Assembly (NCBI GenBank): GCA_934140155.1 | Contig: CAKPBC010000002.1 | Location: 186,001 to 250,000 of the forward strand | Source of the DNA: an uncultured Bacilli bacterium | Lineage (GTDB): Bacteria > Bacillota_I > Bacilli_A > RFN20 > CAG-826 | DNA length: 64,000 nt | Direction: 5' to 3' | Shown here: piece by piece, positions 8,576 to 16,112 of the stretch | Layout: every line of letters starts with the position of its first letter | Position numbering within the stretch: the stretch's first letter is position 1 | The notes under the pieces: generated by a model | Databases searched by the model: none | The model's input: only the letters and a program-made list of their open reading frames with translations | What the model was told of the DNA's origin: nothing | Translations under genes and position numbers: made by a program

Positions 8576-8974
8576 TCATTTATTAAAAATATCAAATATA
8601 AATACTTTTGTACGAATCACTGTTTCATCACAACTATTACTTCGTAAATCACCAGTAATCGTCATTCCTTTTGCTTCACCAATTAATACTACAATTGTGC
8701 CTGAAACATAATAGGAACGACATTTATCATCCATATTAAATAAATCTATCTCATTAATTAATTTAACTTCGCGCTTTTTTTCACTTAACGCTAAAAAGTT
8801 TTTATCATAAATATCTATTAATTTTTCTTTATAAGTATAAAGATTATATATCTCACTAGCGGTTTTGCTATTTCCCGTTATTTCATACTTATATTTAAAT
8901 GGTTCACTAGCTAATTTGGAAGAGCCCGCTAGTAAAAGAGTTAATAAACAAACGCTAATAGAAAAAGTTTTCAT
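8576..8974 (-). CDS. Small secreted protein of unknown function
   Basis: 132 residues, not recognised. The N-terminus (MKTFSISVCLLTLLLAGSSKLA) is a clear signal peptide; no lipobox cysteine follows. The mature part of about 110 residues has charged helical segments and two late cysteines (DKCRSYY and SNSCDET) that could form a disulfide outside the cell. A GGGTGAT ribosome site precedes the ATG. It sits between prmC and tsaC, the slot where B. subtilis carries spoIIR, but I see no sequence resemblance to SpoIIR and the protein is much shorter. Confidence 0.75.
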   Translation of the reverse strand: MKTFSISVCLLTLLLAGSSKLASEPFKYKYEITGNSKTASEIYNLYTYKEKLIDIYDKNFLALSEKKREVKLINEIDLFNMDDKCRSYYVSGTIVVLIGEAKGMTITGDLRSNSCDETVIRTKVFIFDIFNK

Positions 8975-9008
8975 TAAGTATCACCCTAATCACTTTTCCC
9001 ATTTTTTC

Positions 9009-9845
9009 TTATTCTAAACAAATTATTACATATCTCCATTTATTTCCAGCATCTTTATAAAAATCAACTTTGCTTGTTGGATAATATTTTTTAATTATTT
9101 TATTTAATTCATTCTTTTGATCGTAATTAAATTCAAAAGCAATCATAGCTTTTTGATTTAACACTTTATAAGAATCTTTTAGAATTAGTTCATAAAAATC
9201 AACACCATTTTTGGCAAACAAAGCAAGATGAGGTTCGTAATTTAATACATTTTCATCAACTTCATTTTTATTTTTAATATAAGGAGGATTAGATATTAAA
9301 ACATCAACTTTTATATTATTATCTATTAAAGGAGATAACAAATCACCTTGTAAAACAGAAATATTTAGTTGCAATTTTTCTGAATTTAATTTAGCCACAT
9401 TTACCGCATTATTTGAAATATCAATAGCAAAAACATTAGCGTTTTTAAAATATTTTTTCATTGCTAAAGCGATACATCCTGACCCAGTACCTATATCCGC
9501 AATAGTGTAGTTATAGTTAGTGTTTAGATACTTATGAATTAGTGTATCCACTAATTCCTCAGTTTCCAAGCGAGGAATTAAGACGTTTTTATCAACGTAT
9601 AACTTTAACCCATAAAATTCTGCTTCATTAATCACATATTGATATGGCTCACCATTAATAATTCTTTTAATATCTTCTATTATTTTTTCTTTGTTTTTAA
9701 GTTCATCATCAAAGCATAGAAAAAACGTAGACATATCTTTTATGCCTTCGTTTTTTACTATTAATGTTCTTAAACAAATATCATTTAAATATTTATTATC
9801 TTTATATTTTTGGGAGTAAATTTTATAAAACTCTCGAATGGTCAT
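9009..9845 (-). CDS. prmC: Release factor glutamine methyltransferase PrmC (HemK)
   Basis: S-adenosylmethionine-dependent enzyme that methylates the glutamine of the GGQ motif in RF1 and RF2. The 278-residue protein has an N-terminal helical domain, an IADIGTGSGCIALA SAM-binding loop and the glutamine-binding ISNPPYI motif. Its ATG overlaps the prfA stop (TAATG), placing the modifying enzyme directly behind one of its two substrates. Confidence 0.96.
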   Translation of the reverse strand: MTIREFYKIYSQKYKDNKYLNDICLRTLIVKNEGIKDMSTFFLCFDDELKNKEKIIEDIKRIINGEPYQYVINEAEFYGLKLYVDKNVLIPRLETEELVDTLIHKYLNTNYNYTIADIGTGSGCIALAMKKYFKNANVFAIDISNNAVNVAKLNSEKLQLNISVLQGDLLSPLIDNNIKVDVLISNPPYIKNKNEVDENVLNYEPHLALFAKNGVDFYELILKDSYKVLNQKAMIAFEFNYDQKNELNKIIKKYYPTSKVDFYKDAGNKWRYVIICLE

Positions 9846-10921
9846 TAATTTTCACCAGCTAATTTATCTTGTTGATCAGCATCAATTAATGCATTAAGTA
9901 TTTCGTCTAAATCGCCTTCCATAACACGATCCAATTTTTGAACTGTAAAACCAATGCGGTGATCAGTAACACGATTTTGTGGATAGTTGTAAGTTCTAAT
10001 TTTTTCTGATCTTTCACCTGTACCAATTTTTAAACGACGTTCAGAAGAAATTTTAGCATCTTGTTCTGCTTGTTTAGCGGCATATAATTTTGCCCTTAAC
10101 ATATTCATCGCAATTTCACGGTTTTGAATTTGTGATTTTTCAACTTGGCAAGCCACTACTATACCAGTTGGAATATGGGTAATTCTAACTGCAGATTCGG
10201 TTTTATTAACATTTTGACCGCCTGCACCTTGTGAACGATATGTATCGACTTGTAAATCTTCATTACGAATCTCGATTTCGACTTCTTCAGCTTCTGGCAT
10301 AACAAGAACTGTTGCAACTGAGGTATGAATTCTACCTTGGGCTTCAGTCTTTGGAACACGTTGAACACGATGTGCGCCAGATTCAAATTTCAATTTAGAA
10401 TAAACTCCATCACCTTTAATCATGAATGAAACCATAGCAAATCCGCCCATTTCAGAAGGTGCTTCATCAATCATTTGAATTTTCCAGCCTTGTTTTTCAG
10501 CGTATCTAGTATACATTCTAAACAAATCGCCAGCAAAAATATTGGCTTCATCACCACCAACTGCGCCTCTAATTTCAACAATAATATTTTTATCATCATT
10601 AGGATCTTTTGGTAAAAGTAATAATCTAATATCATCAATAATTTGCGGTTCTAATTCTGATAATCTTTTTAATTCTTCTTTTCCTAATAAAGATAATTCT
10701 TCATCAGAATCATTAGCCATTGCCATAGCTTCTTCTTTATCTTGAACAACTTTCTTATATTCTAAATACTTTTCAACAACTGGAGCAAGGTTTGCTCTTT
10801 CTTTGGAAAGATCACGAAATAATTTCATGTCTTTCATTGTTGATTCTTCCATTAATAACTTATCAACTTCTTCTAAGCGCTTTTCTGATGCTTCAAGACG
10901 TTGTTCTAACTTAATTTCCAT
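9845..10921 (-). CDS. prfA: Peptide chain release factor 1
   Basis: Reads UAA and UAG. The 358-residue protein carries the RF1 discriminator tripeptide PKT (RVPKTEAQGRIHTS), unlike the SPF of the RF2 in this window, and the GGQ motif in RSQGAGGQNVNKTES. An N-terminal coiled-coil-rich domain spans about residues 1-100. It is the first gene of the prfA-prmC pair; the likely promoter has a TATTAT -10 preceded by TGC near 10950. Confidence 0.97.
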   Translation of the reverse strand: MEIKLEQRLEASEKRLEEVDKLLMEESTMKDMKLFRDLSKERANLAPVVEKYLEYKKVVQDKEEAMAMANDSDEELSLLGKEELKRLSELEPQIIDDIRLLLLPKDPNDDKNIIVEIRGAVGGDEANIFAGDLFRMYTRYAEKQGWKIQMIDEAPSEMGGFAMVSFMIKGDGVYSKLKFESGAHRVQRVPKTEAQGRIHTSVATVLVMPEAEEVEIEIRNEDLQVDTYRSQGAGGQNVNKTESAVRITHIPTGIVVACQVEKSQIQNREIAMNMLRAKLYAAKQAEQDAKISSERRLKIGTGERSEKIRTYNYPQNRVTDHRIGFTVQKLDRVMEGDLDEILNALIDADQQDKLAGEN

Positions 10922-11005
10922 AGTATCCCTACTTTCAACTACTTAATAATAGCAAATTATTTAGTAATTTTCATTAAAAAATAATGATTTATCATTACAA
11001 GCATT

Positions 11006-11034
11006 TAAAAATCCCCTAACAAATATATTAGGGG
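11006..11034 (-). terminator. Terminator of the ECF sigma/anti-sigma/lipoprotein operon
   Basis: Minus-strand stem CCCCTAA/TTAGGGG with an eight-base loop, followed by ATTTTT, 18 bases after the lipoprotein stop. A separate TAATGATTTATCATTA palindrome lies just beyond it near 10983-10998. Confidence 0.85.
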
Positions 11035-11051
11035 ACTAATAAATTTATTAA

Positions 11052-11891
11052 TTATTGAAATTCATGAACGATATTACCATCTTGATCTTCATAGATAAGA
11101 ATTAAATAATGTTCTTTAATTTTATTTTCTTCAATAGAAATTTTTACTTCTTTTTTGCCGTTTTTCTCAACACTTTCAAATTTAGTTTTCTTTTTAGAAG
11201 TGCCACTTTTTTCTTTGAATTCTACTTCAACTTTATTTTTATTAACTTCAAATTCTAATTCATATTCTAAAGTTTTTTTGCCATCAGTGTAGCTTGTATA
11301 TTTATATTCTTCTTCATTATCTTCTATTTCTTGCTCCACTTTAACATAATTTAGTTCATCAATCATGATTTTAAATTCTACTTCAAATTCACCCTCTTCG
11401 ATTTCTTTTTTACCTTCCATTTTATATGTTACATCGTTATTAATAACGATACCAGATAAATGAAATTCTTGTTCATCATCAATATCCTTGTCATTGTCAT
11501 CATCTTCATCAACAATAATTGATTCATTAAAATAGAATTTATAACTAGATGTATTTCCATCTAAATCTGAAGTAGAAATTGTATACATTTTTTGATAATC
11601 CGCTAAATCGGAATTTTCTTCTTTAGAAGTTATCATATTTCCGCTAATAAGATTATCCACTACTTCTAATTTTTTTAATATTTCTGCTTTTTCTACGTCA
11701 GTTAAATTAGCGGATTTCTTTTTTAAAACTGATGTATTTCCCATATTAAGCATATTAATTCCGCTTAATGCAGACAATGAATACATATCTTTAAACGATG
11801 CTTTGTTTGCATTGTTTGGTGTTGGATTATTCAAATCACATCCACTTAAACTTAATACTCCTAATCCTAATAAAATAAATAATTTTTTCAT
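11052..11891 (-). CDS. Lipoprotein paralogous to the anti-sigma sensor domain
   Basis: 279 residues from the ATG at 11891, which has AGGAGG nine bases upstream; an extra upstream reading of 12 codons has no ribosome site. The signal peptide ends in lipobox LSGC (Cys18), so the protein is anchored outside the membrane. The acidic, lysine-rich remainder has no family I recognise, but it aligns along most of its length with the outer domain of the neighbouring anti-sigma protein: KEIEEGEFEVEFKI against KEIEQDECELELKI, then a shared VEQEIE / IEQEIE step, a Y.DGKKT / Y.DSKKT step and similar spacing. It probably belongs to the same signalling unit. Confidence 0.8.
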   Translation of the reverse strand: MKKLFILLGLGVLSLSGCDLNNPTPNNANKASFKDMYSLSALSGINMLNMGNTSVLKKKSANLTDVEKAEILKKLEVVDNLISGNMITSKEENSDLADYQKMYTISTSDLDGNTSSYKFYFNESIIVDEDDDNDKDIDDEQEFHLSGIVINNDVTYKMEGKKEIEEGEFEVEFKIMIDELNYVKVEQEIEDNEEEYKYTSYTDGKKTLEYELEFEVNKNKVEVEFKEKSGTSKKKTKFESVEKNGKKEVKISIEENKIKEHYLILIYEDQDGNIVHEFQ

Positions 11892-11960
11892 AATGTTTTT
11901 TCCTCCTGAGCCTTGCTCACTTATCATACAAAGAAGATATTTATTTTATTGGTAATATTT

Positions 11961-12995
11961 TTATTTTTTTATTTTAATTATATTTTCTTCATCAAATTTA
12001 AATTCATATTCGTCTTTTAAAACTGTAATTATTACTTCATATTCTACCAAATCATTTTCATATGAACATTCAATAGTGGTATCGTCTCTATATTCAAAAT
12101 CATATTCATCTCTTGATAACTCTTTGCCATTAATGTCATATTTCTTTAGTTCAATAGACATTTCTTTCTTATTATTTTTAGTTTCTATTTCTAAAGAAGT
12201 TTCTTCAGTTTTTTTGCTATCTTTATAAACCATATAAGTATATTCATTTTCAAATTTTTCGATTTCTTGTTCAATAACTACGTAATCTGATTTATTCTCA
12301 TTTAAAAATATTTTTAATTCTAATTCACATTCATCTTGTTCAATTTCTTTATTACAAATTATTTCATATTCTTGATTGTCTTTTAGCATGACACCATTCA
12401 AAAGAGAAGATGTTTCGTTTTTCTTATCATCTTCAATAGTAATATTTTCATTATAATAAATAATATAAGAGCTTTTATATTGTGCTCCATCGATAAATGT
12501 TGAGGTTAATTTATATTCAAAATCGCTATAATTTGTATCACTATTTTTTTCTAGTGATGTCTTAACATTATCTTTTTCAAACATCATTTCACCAGTAAGT
12601 AAATAATCTTTAATATCAGAGGCAATTTCTTGATAGTTATTTTCATTGCTATTTTTAAATCTTGCTAATCTTTTTAAATTACTATCATTTGATTCACTAG
12701 GAATAAAAGCTCCAAGCGCTTGAATTTCGTAGCTAAGACTTTTCTTAGATTGTGTTAATGTAATCGGACTATTAGGAGTAGATGGATTAGTTATTTTAGG
12801 TAAAACAGTAACTAAAGTTACAATAAATGCAGCCGCTAAAAGAGAAAAAGATAATACTGGTTTAAAGTTAAACTTTTTAGTTTCTTTTTCTAAAGGAGTA
12901 TAATCAACACGATTTAATATTTCTTCTTGATAGTCATTAATAACAATCTTATTTGAGGCATCTTTAATAAGTTTTTTAATTTCTTTATTTTTCAT
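11961..12995 (-). CDS. Probable membrane anti-sigma factor with extracellular sensor domain
   Basis: 344 residues: a short cytoplasmic segment (about 1-45), one membrane helix (about 46-70, FSLLAAAFIVTLVTVLP) and a large acidic extracellular domain. Its start overlaps the end of the ECF sigma gene by 11 bases, the usual arrangement for a cognate anti-sigma. No zinc-binding HxxxCxxC anti-sigma motif is visible, so the inhibitory segment is of another type. The outer domain resembles the lipoprotein encoded next in the operon, suggesting duplication of a sensor. The function is inferred from topology and position. Confidence 0.75.
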   Translation of the reverse strand: MKNKEIKKLIKDASNKIVINDYQEEILNRVDYTPLEKETKKFNFKPVLSFSLLAAAFIVTLVTVLPKITNPSTPNSPITLTQSKKSLSYEIQALGAFIPSESNDSNLKRLARFKNSNENNYQEIASDIKDYLLTGEMMFEKDNVKTSLEKNSDTNYSDFEYKLTSTFIDGAQYKSSYIIYYNENITIEDDKKNETSSLLNGVMLKDNQEYEIICNKEIEQDECELELKIFLNENKSDYVVIEQEIEKFENEYTYMVYKDSKKTEETSLEIETKNNKKEMSIELKKYDINGKELSRDEYDFEYRDDTTIECSYENDLVEYEVIITVLKDEYEFKFDEENIIKIKK

Positions 12996-13500
12996 ATTTA
13001 GACATCCTTTCTTTTAATTTCTTAATCGCTCGATTATACATCCATAAAATAGTTCCTAAAGGCTTAGACATAATTTTTGCAATATCTACGAACTTATAAT
13101 CAAGAATAACGTGATATGTTACTATTTCTCGTTCTTCTTGTGAATCTAATAACTCTAAAATTGTTATAACATTACTTCCAATATATGGCATATCTCTTGT
13201 ATCCATATAATTGAGTGGCTCATCATCTTCGGTGTGTCTTTTCATCTTTTTATAATGATTTATGCTTAAGTTTCTTGCAATAGTGGACAAATATGCATAA
13301 ATATTTTGTGATGATTTAACTTCACCAATATTATTTAAAAATGTCACATAAGTATCTTGCATAATATCTTCCGCAAGGGCTTGCTCTTTTAAAATGGTAA
13401 AAGACGAGAAAAATACTTGTTTATGTGTTAATTCATAAAACAAATTAAAATTAGAATGGTCGTTTTGTTTAAACTCATCAATCATTTCACTTAATTCCAT
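12985..13500 (-). CDS. ECF-type RNA polymerase sigma factor
   Basis: 171 residues with the two ECF domains: region 2 (about 20-90; AEDIMQDTYVTFLNN and YLSTIARNLSINHYKK) and region 4 (about 115-165; EEREIVTYHVILDYKFVDIAKIMSKPLGTI). It would redirect RNA polymerase to a small regulon in response to the membrane partner. The ribosome site is GAGGGGTG. A 16-base palindrome (13522-13537) lies in its promoter region. No AAC/CGT-type ECF promoter was convincing upstream, so autoregulation is not shown. Confidence 0.93.
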   Translation of the reverse strand: MELSEMIDEFKQNDHSNFNLFYELTHKQVFFSSFTILKEQALAEDIMQDTYVTFLNNIGEVKSSQNIYAYLSTIARNLSINHYKKMKRHTEDDEPLNYMDTRDMPYIGSNVITILELLDSQEEREIVTYHVILDYKFVDIAKIMSKPLGTILWMYNRAIKKLKERMSKYEK

Positions 13501-13521
13501 ATAACACCCCTCGCTTTTAAT

Positions 13522-13537
13522 ACAAATAAGTATTTGT
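13522..13537. promoter_or_regulatory. Palindrome upstream of the ECF sigma gene
   Basis: ACAAATA and TATTTGT arms of seven bases flank AG. It is centred about 30 bases upstream of the sigma start codon and could be an operator or overlap its promoter; nothing identifies the binding protein. Confidence 0.4.
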
Positions 13538-13608
13538 TTTTATTGGAAAAAATTTATTTTTAATAATTTTATCATATACATTCTTATTTACTAAGTGCAA
13601 GCAGTAAT

Positions 13609-13622
13609 TGTAAGCGGTTACC
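13609..13622. promoter_or_regulatory. Candidate catabolite-responsive element (cre)
   Basis: TGTAAGCGGTTACC matches the CcpA cre consensus (WTGNAARCGNWWWCA) at all but the last base of its core. It is 38 bases upstream of the -35 of the glycan operon and abuts the direct repeats at 13619. A weaker look-alike, TGCAAGCAGTAATT, begins at 13596. CcpA itself is not in the window, so its use is inference. Confidence 0.55.
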
Positions 13623-13654
13623 AACTACGAAATATTATCTACCAACTTCGTAAT
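13619..13654. promoter_or_regulatory. Candidate LytTR response-regulator binding site (two direct repeats)
   Basis: TACCAACTACGAAAT (13619-13633) and TACCAACTTCGTAAT (13640-13654) agree at 13 of 15 bases with a period of 21 bases, two helical turns. On the opposite strand each holds AGTTGGT; the second fits the LytTR half-site pattern WMMGTTNRK at all but one position. The pair ends five bases before the -35 element, the usual place for AgrA-like activators. The LytTR regulator encoded at 26047-26766 is the obvious candidate. Confidence 0.65.
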
Positions 13655-13659
13655 CTTTC

Positions 13660-13688
13660 TTGTGAGTATTTATAAAGGAAAATATATT
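13660..13688 (+). promoter_or_regulatory. Promoter of the glycan-processing operon
   Basis: -35 TTGTGA (13660-13665), 17-base spacer, -10 TATATT (13683-13688). The start point would be near 13695, about 20 bases before the AAAGGAGG ribosome site. The non-consensus -35 fits an activator-dependent promoter. Confidence 0.7.
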
Positions 13689-13731
13689 AGCAGTGATGTT
13701 TTATTTTATACTCAAAGGAGGAAATTATTTT

Positions 13732-16110
13732 ATGAGAAAAAATAAAATGCCAAAATTTTGGTTAGCAATTTCTTTACTAACCGGATTAGGTGTCCTTAGT
13801 GGTTGTAACAATAATACTTCCACATCCAAGCCAAATTCTACTTCTCCTAGCACTCAAACAAGTACACCAATAGAAAACATTGGTGTTACCGAAGTCATGC
13901 TAGAATTAAGTAAACAAAATGCAAAGATTGGAGAAATCATTACTGCGAATGTAAAAATTAAGCCTTCAAATGCTACAAACAAAGAATTTACATTATCAAG
14001 TAGTGATACTACTATTGCTAAAATCACAAAAGATAATAAGATTGAATGTTTAGCAAGAGGTACAGTTACAATTACTGCAAGAAGTGTAAGTAATCCTACT
14101 AAAAAAGCCGAAGGTAAATTAGTTGTTTTAGGTAGCGATGAAGAAGGAAGATATGAAAATGTTTTTGAAGCTGAAAATGCTCATCTTGTTGGAGCAGCCG
14201 GTAGTTCTATTGGAACTGAAGCCGTCGATGATGATCGTTTAAGTGGAACAGGTGTTGTTGGTAAATTATCTAAAGGTGATCGTATCATTTGGGGTATTAA
14301 TGCTGATGATGCTGACACAAATGCTAAGTTACAATTTAGATTAATGGGTCCTAGTGGTTGGTTAGGAATGTGGGATTCAATACCTTATACATTTGCGGAT
14401 TTCTATACTGTTAAAGTTAATGGAAAAGTAATCAATACTGAAGATGTTCACGTTGATGGAACATTAAATCGCGGCGGTTCTGCTGATTATTATAATGTTA
14501 AAGATGTTGTCATTGGTAAAGTTGAATTAAAGAAGGGATTAAACGTTATTACATTTGTCCTATCAAATCGTTTCGATCAAACAACAATTAGTGATGACAA
14601 TTACAGTGGCACTCTATCTTGCTTAGGAAATATTGATAGTATGACTCTTTTCTCAAAAGCAAACTTAGAATATGTAGCAGATACAAATGAAGTTGAAGGC
14701 GCCGATCCAGATGTAGCATTAAAATCTACAAAAATGGAAGTTGAAGCCGCTACAACGAGAATTTATGAAAATAAAGAAAATCCAAATGTGAACATTTCGC
14801 CAAAAACATTTGTTGAATTTAAAGAAAATATGAAAGTATTATTTGGATTTAATTCAAGCAACACTTTAGCTAAATTATCATTTAAAGTAGCATCACCTTA
14901 TGTAAATGCCGCAACTGAAATGACTGATACAAATCTAGGTGATATCATGACTGTCACTTTAAATCAAAAGAACTTAGATTTATCAAAGATGACTTTAAAA
15001 GGCAATGTTTCTAAAGGTTCAAAAGAAAATTTCACAGTAGTGGAAACCGGTTGGTTAAGTTTTAAAGAAGGAAAGAATACTTTAAGTTTTAATATTAAAA
15101 AAGGAACAGGATTCGAATATCTTGGAGGATTAGATTTCGTTGACATTTCTTATTTAGATGGTACTTTCACTCCTTTCTTAGCGGAAGAACCTGCTGACAT
15201 TGTTTCATATAAATTTGAAGCCGAAGCTAATACAACTAAACGTGTTGGTTATGATGAATTAGCAACAGGCGCACAAATGGTTGAATTTAAAGCCGCTAAA
15301 AAAGTTGAAACAGATAAATATGTTAATAAAGTAGAATCAACAAAGATTATCTATGGTATTGTTGCTAATGAATCTGCAGTTGCTACCGTTAAAATGCGTG
15401 TAGCCGCTCCTTATGTTGATGCTAATACTATAATGGAAGATGTTAATTTAGGTGATATTGGTGATTTATGGATTAATGATAAGATAGTAGAAACCACTTA
15501 TACTTTAAAAGGAAATAACTTAAAAGGAACAAAAGAAAACTTTACTACTATTACTCTTGAAACTCAAATCGATTTAAGAGCAGGTAAAAACCGTATTTCA
15601 TGGGAACCACGTAATTACACTAATAACAATTATGAATACTTAGGTGGACTTGATTACATTGAATTAGAAACTTCTAGTAAATTAGAAGCTTATGAAGTAA
15701 ATATGTGGACAGATCGTCATACTTACTTTGATGATGATAACAATGAACCAATCTATGTTACTGTTGATAAAGTAAATGAATCTTCACCAAATTCATGTTG
15801 GGTTGGTGTATATCAAGGTGGAGATAATATTTATTCTAACACTCCAGGATCAATTTATTACTACTATCCAACAAATACATCTTGGAATAGTGATGGAAAA
15901 GTTTATCTAGGAACACCTTGTGATGTTACAAAACAAACTCCTAATAGTGAAAGACCTGGTATAAGCGCTGCAACTGGCGGTATGTATCAAATCGTTTATA
16001 TGGAAAGCGATGCTAAAAACAAGGTTACTAAAGCTTACGAAGTATACGATGTTATTACAATCGGTGTTTGGAATGATCCAGTCGTTGGTTATGGCGGATA
16101 CGTTAAATAA
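13732..16110 (+). CDS. Large lipoprotein with Ig-like and repeated carbohydrate-binding-type domains
   Basis: 792 residues from the ATG at 13732, preceded by AAAGGAGGAAA; 13 in-frame codons upstream lack a ribosome site. Lipobox LSGC gives Cys25. A Ser/Thr linker leads to a BIg2-like domain (about 52-132). Three related beta-rich modules follow (about 143-300, 330-480, 500-665), each starting with a FEAE-type strand and ending in a GLxxIxF / LGxLDxI pattern, like CBM6/CBM35 modules. The last module (about 670-792) resembles the tandem repeats in the lipoprotein at 23494-24708. Probably a surface glycan-binding protein that works with the phosphoesterase and GH3 enzyme downstream. No catalytic motif is visible. 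Confidence 0.8.
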   Translation: MRKNKMPKFWLAISLLTGLGVLSGCNNNTSTSKPNSTSPSTQTSTPIENIGVTEVMLELSKQNAKIGEIITANVKIKPSNATNKEFTLSSSDTTIAKITKDNKIECLARGTVTITARSVSNPTKKAEGKLVVLGSDEEGRYENVFEAENAHLVGAAGSSIGTEAVDDDRLSGTGVVGKLSKGDRIIWGINADDADTNAKLQFRLMGPSGWLGMWDSIPYTFADFYTVKVNGKVINTEDVHVDGTLNRGGSADYYNVKDVVIGKVELKKGLNVITFVLSNRFDQTTISDDNYSGTLSCLGNIDSMTLFSKANLEYVADTNEVEGADPDVALKSTKMEVEAATTRIYENKENPNVNISPKTFVEFKENMKVLFGFNSSNTLAKLSFKVASPYVNAATEMTDTNLGDIMTVTLNQKNLDLSKMTLKGNVSKGSKENFTVVETGWLSFKEGKNTLSFNIKKGTGFEYLGGLDFVDISYLDGTFTPFLAEEPADIVSYKFEAEANTTKRVGYDELATGAQMVEFKAAKKVETDKYVNKVESTKIIYGIVANESAVATVKMRVAAPYVDANTIMEDVNLGDIGDLWINDKIVETTYTLKGNNLKGTKENFTTITLETQIDLRAGKNRISWEPRNYTNNNYEYLGGLDYIELETSSKLEAYEVNMWTDRHTYFDDDNNEPIYVTVDKVNESSPNSCWVGVYQGGDNIYSNTPGSIYYYYPTNTSWNSDGKVYLGTPCDVTKQTPNSERPGISAATGGMYQIVYMESDAKNKVTKAYEVYDVITIGVWNDPVVGYGGYVK

Positions 16111-16112
16111 TT

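Noticed and set aside
10159..10386. 75-codon minus-strand frame inside prfA
   Set aside because: It is a second frame of the RF1 gene, with no start signal.
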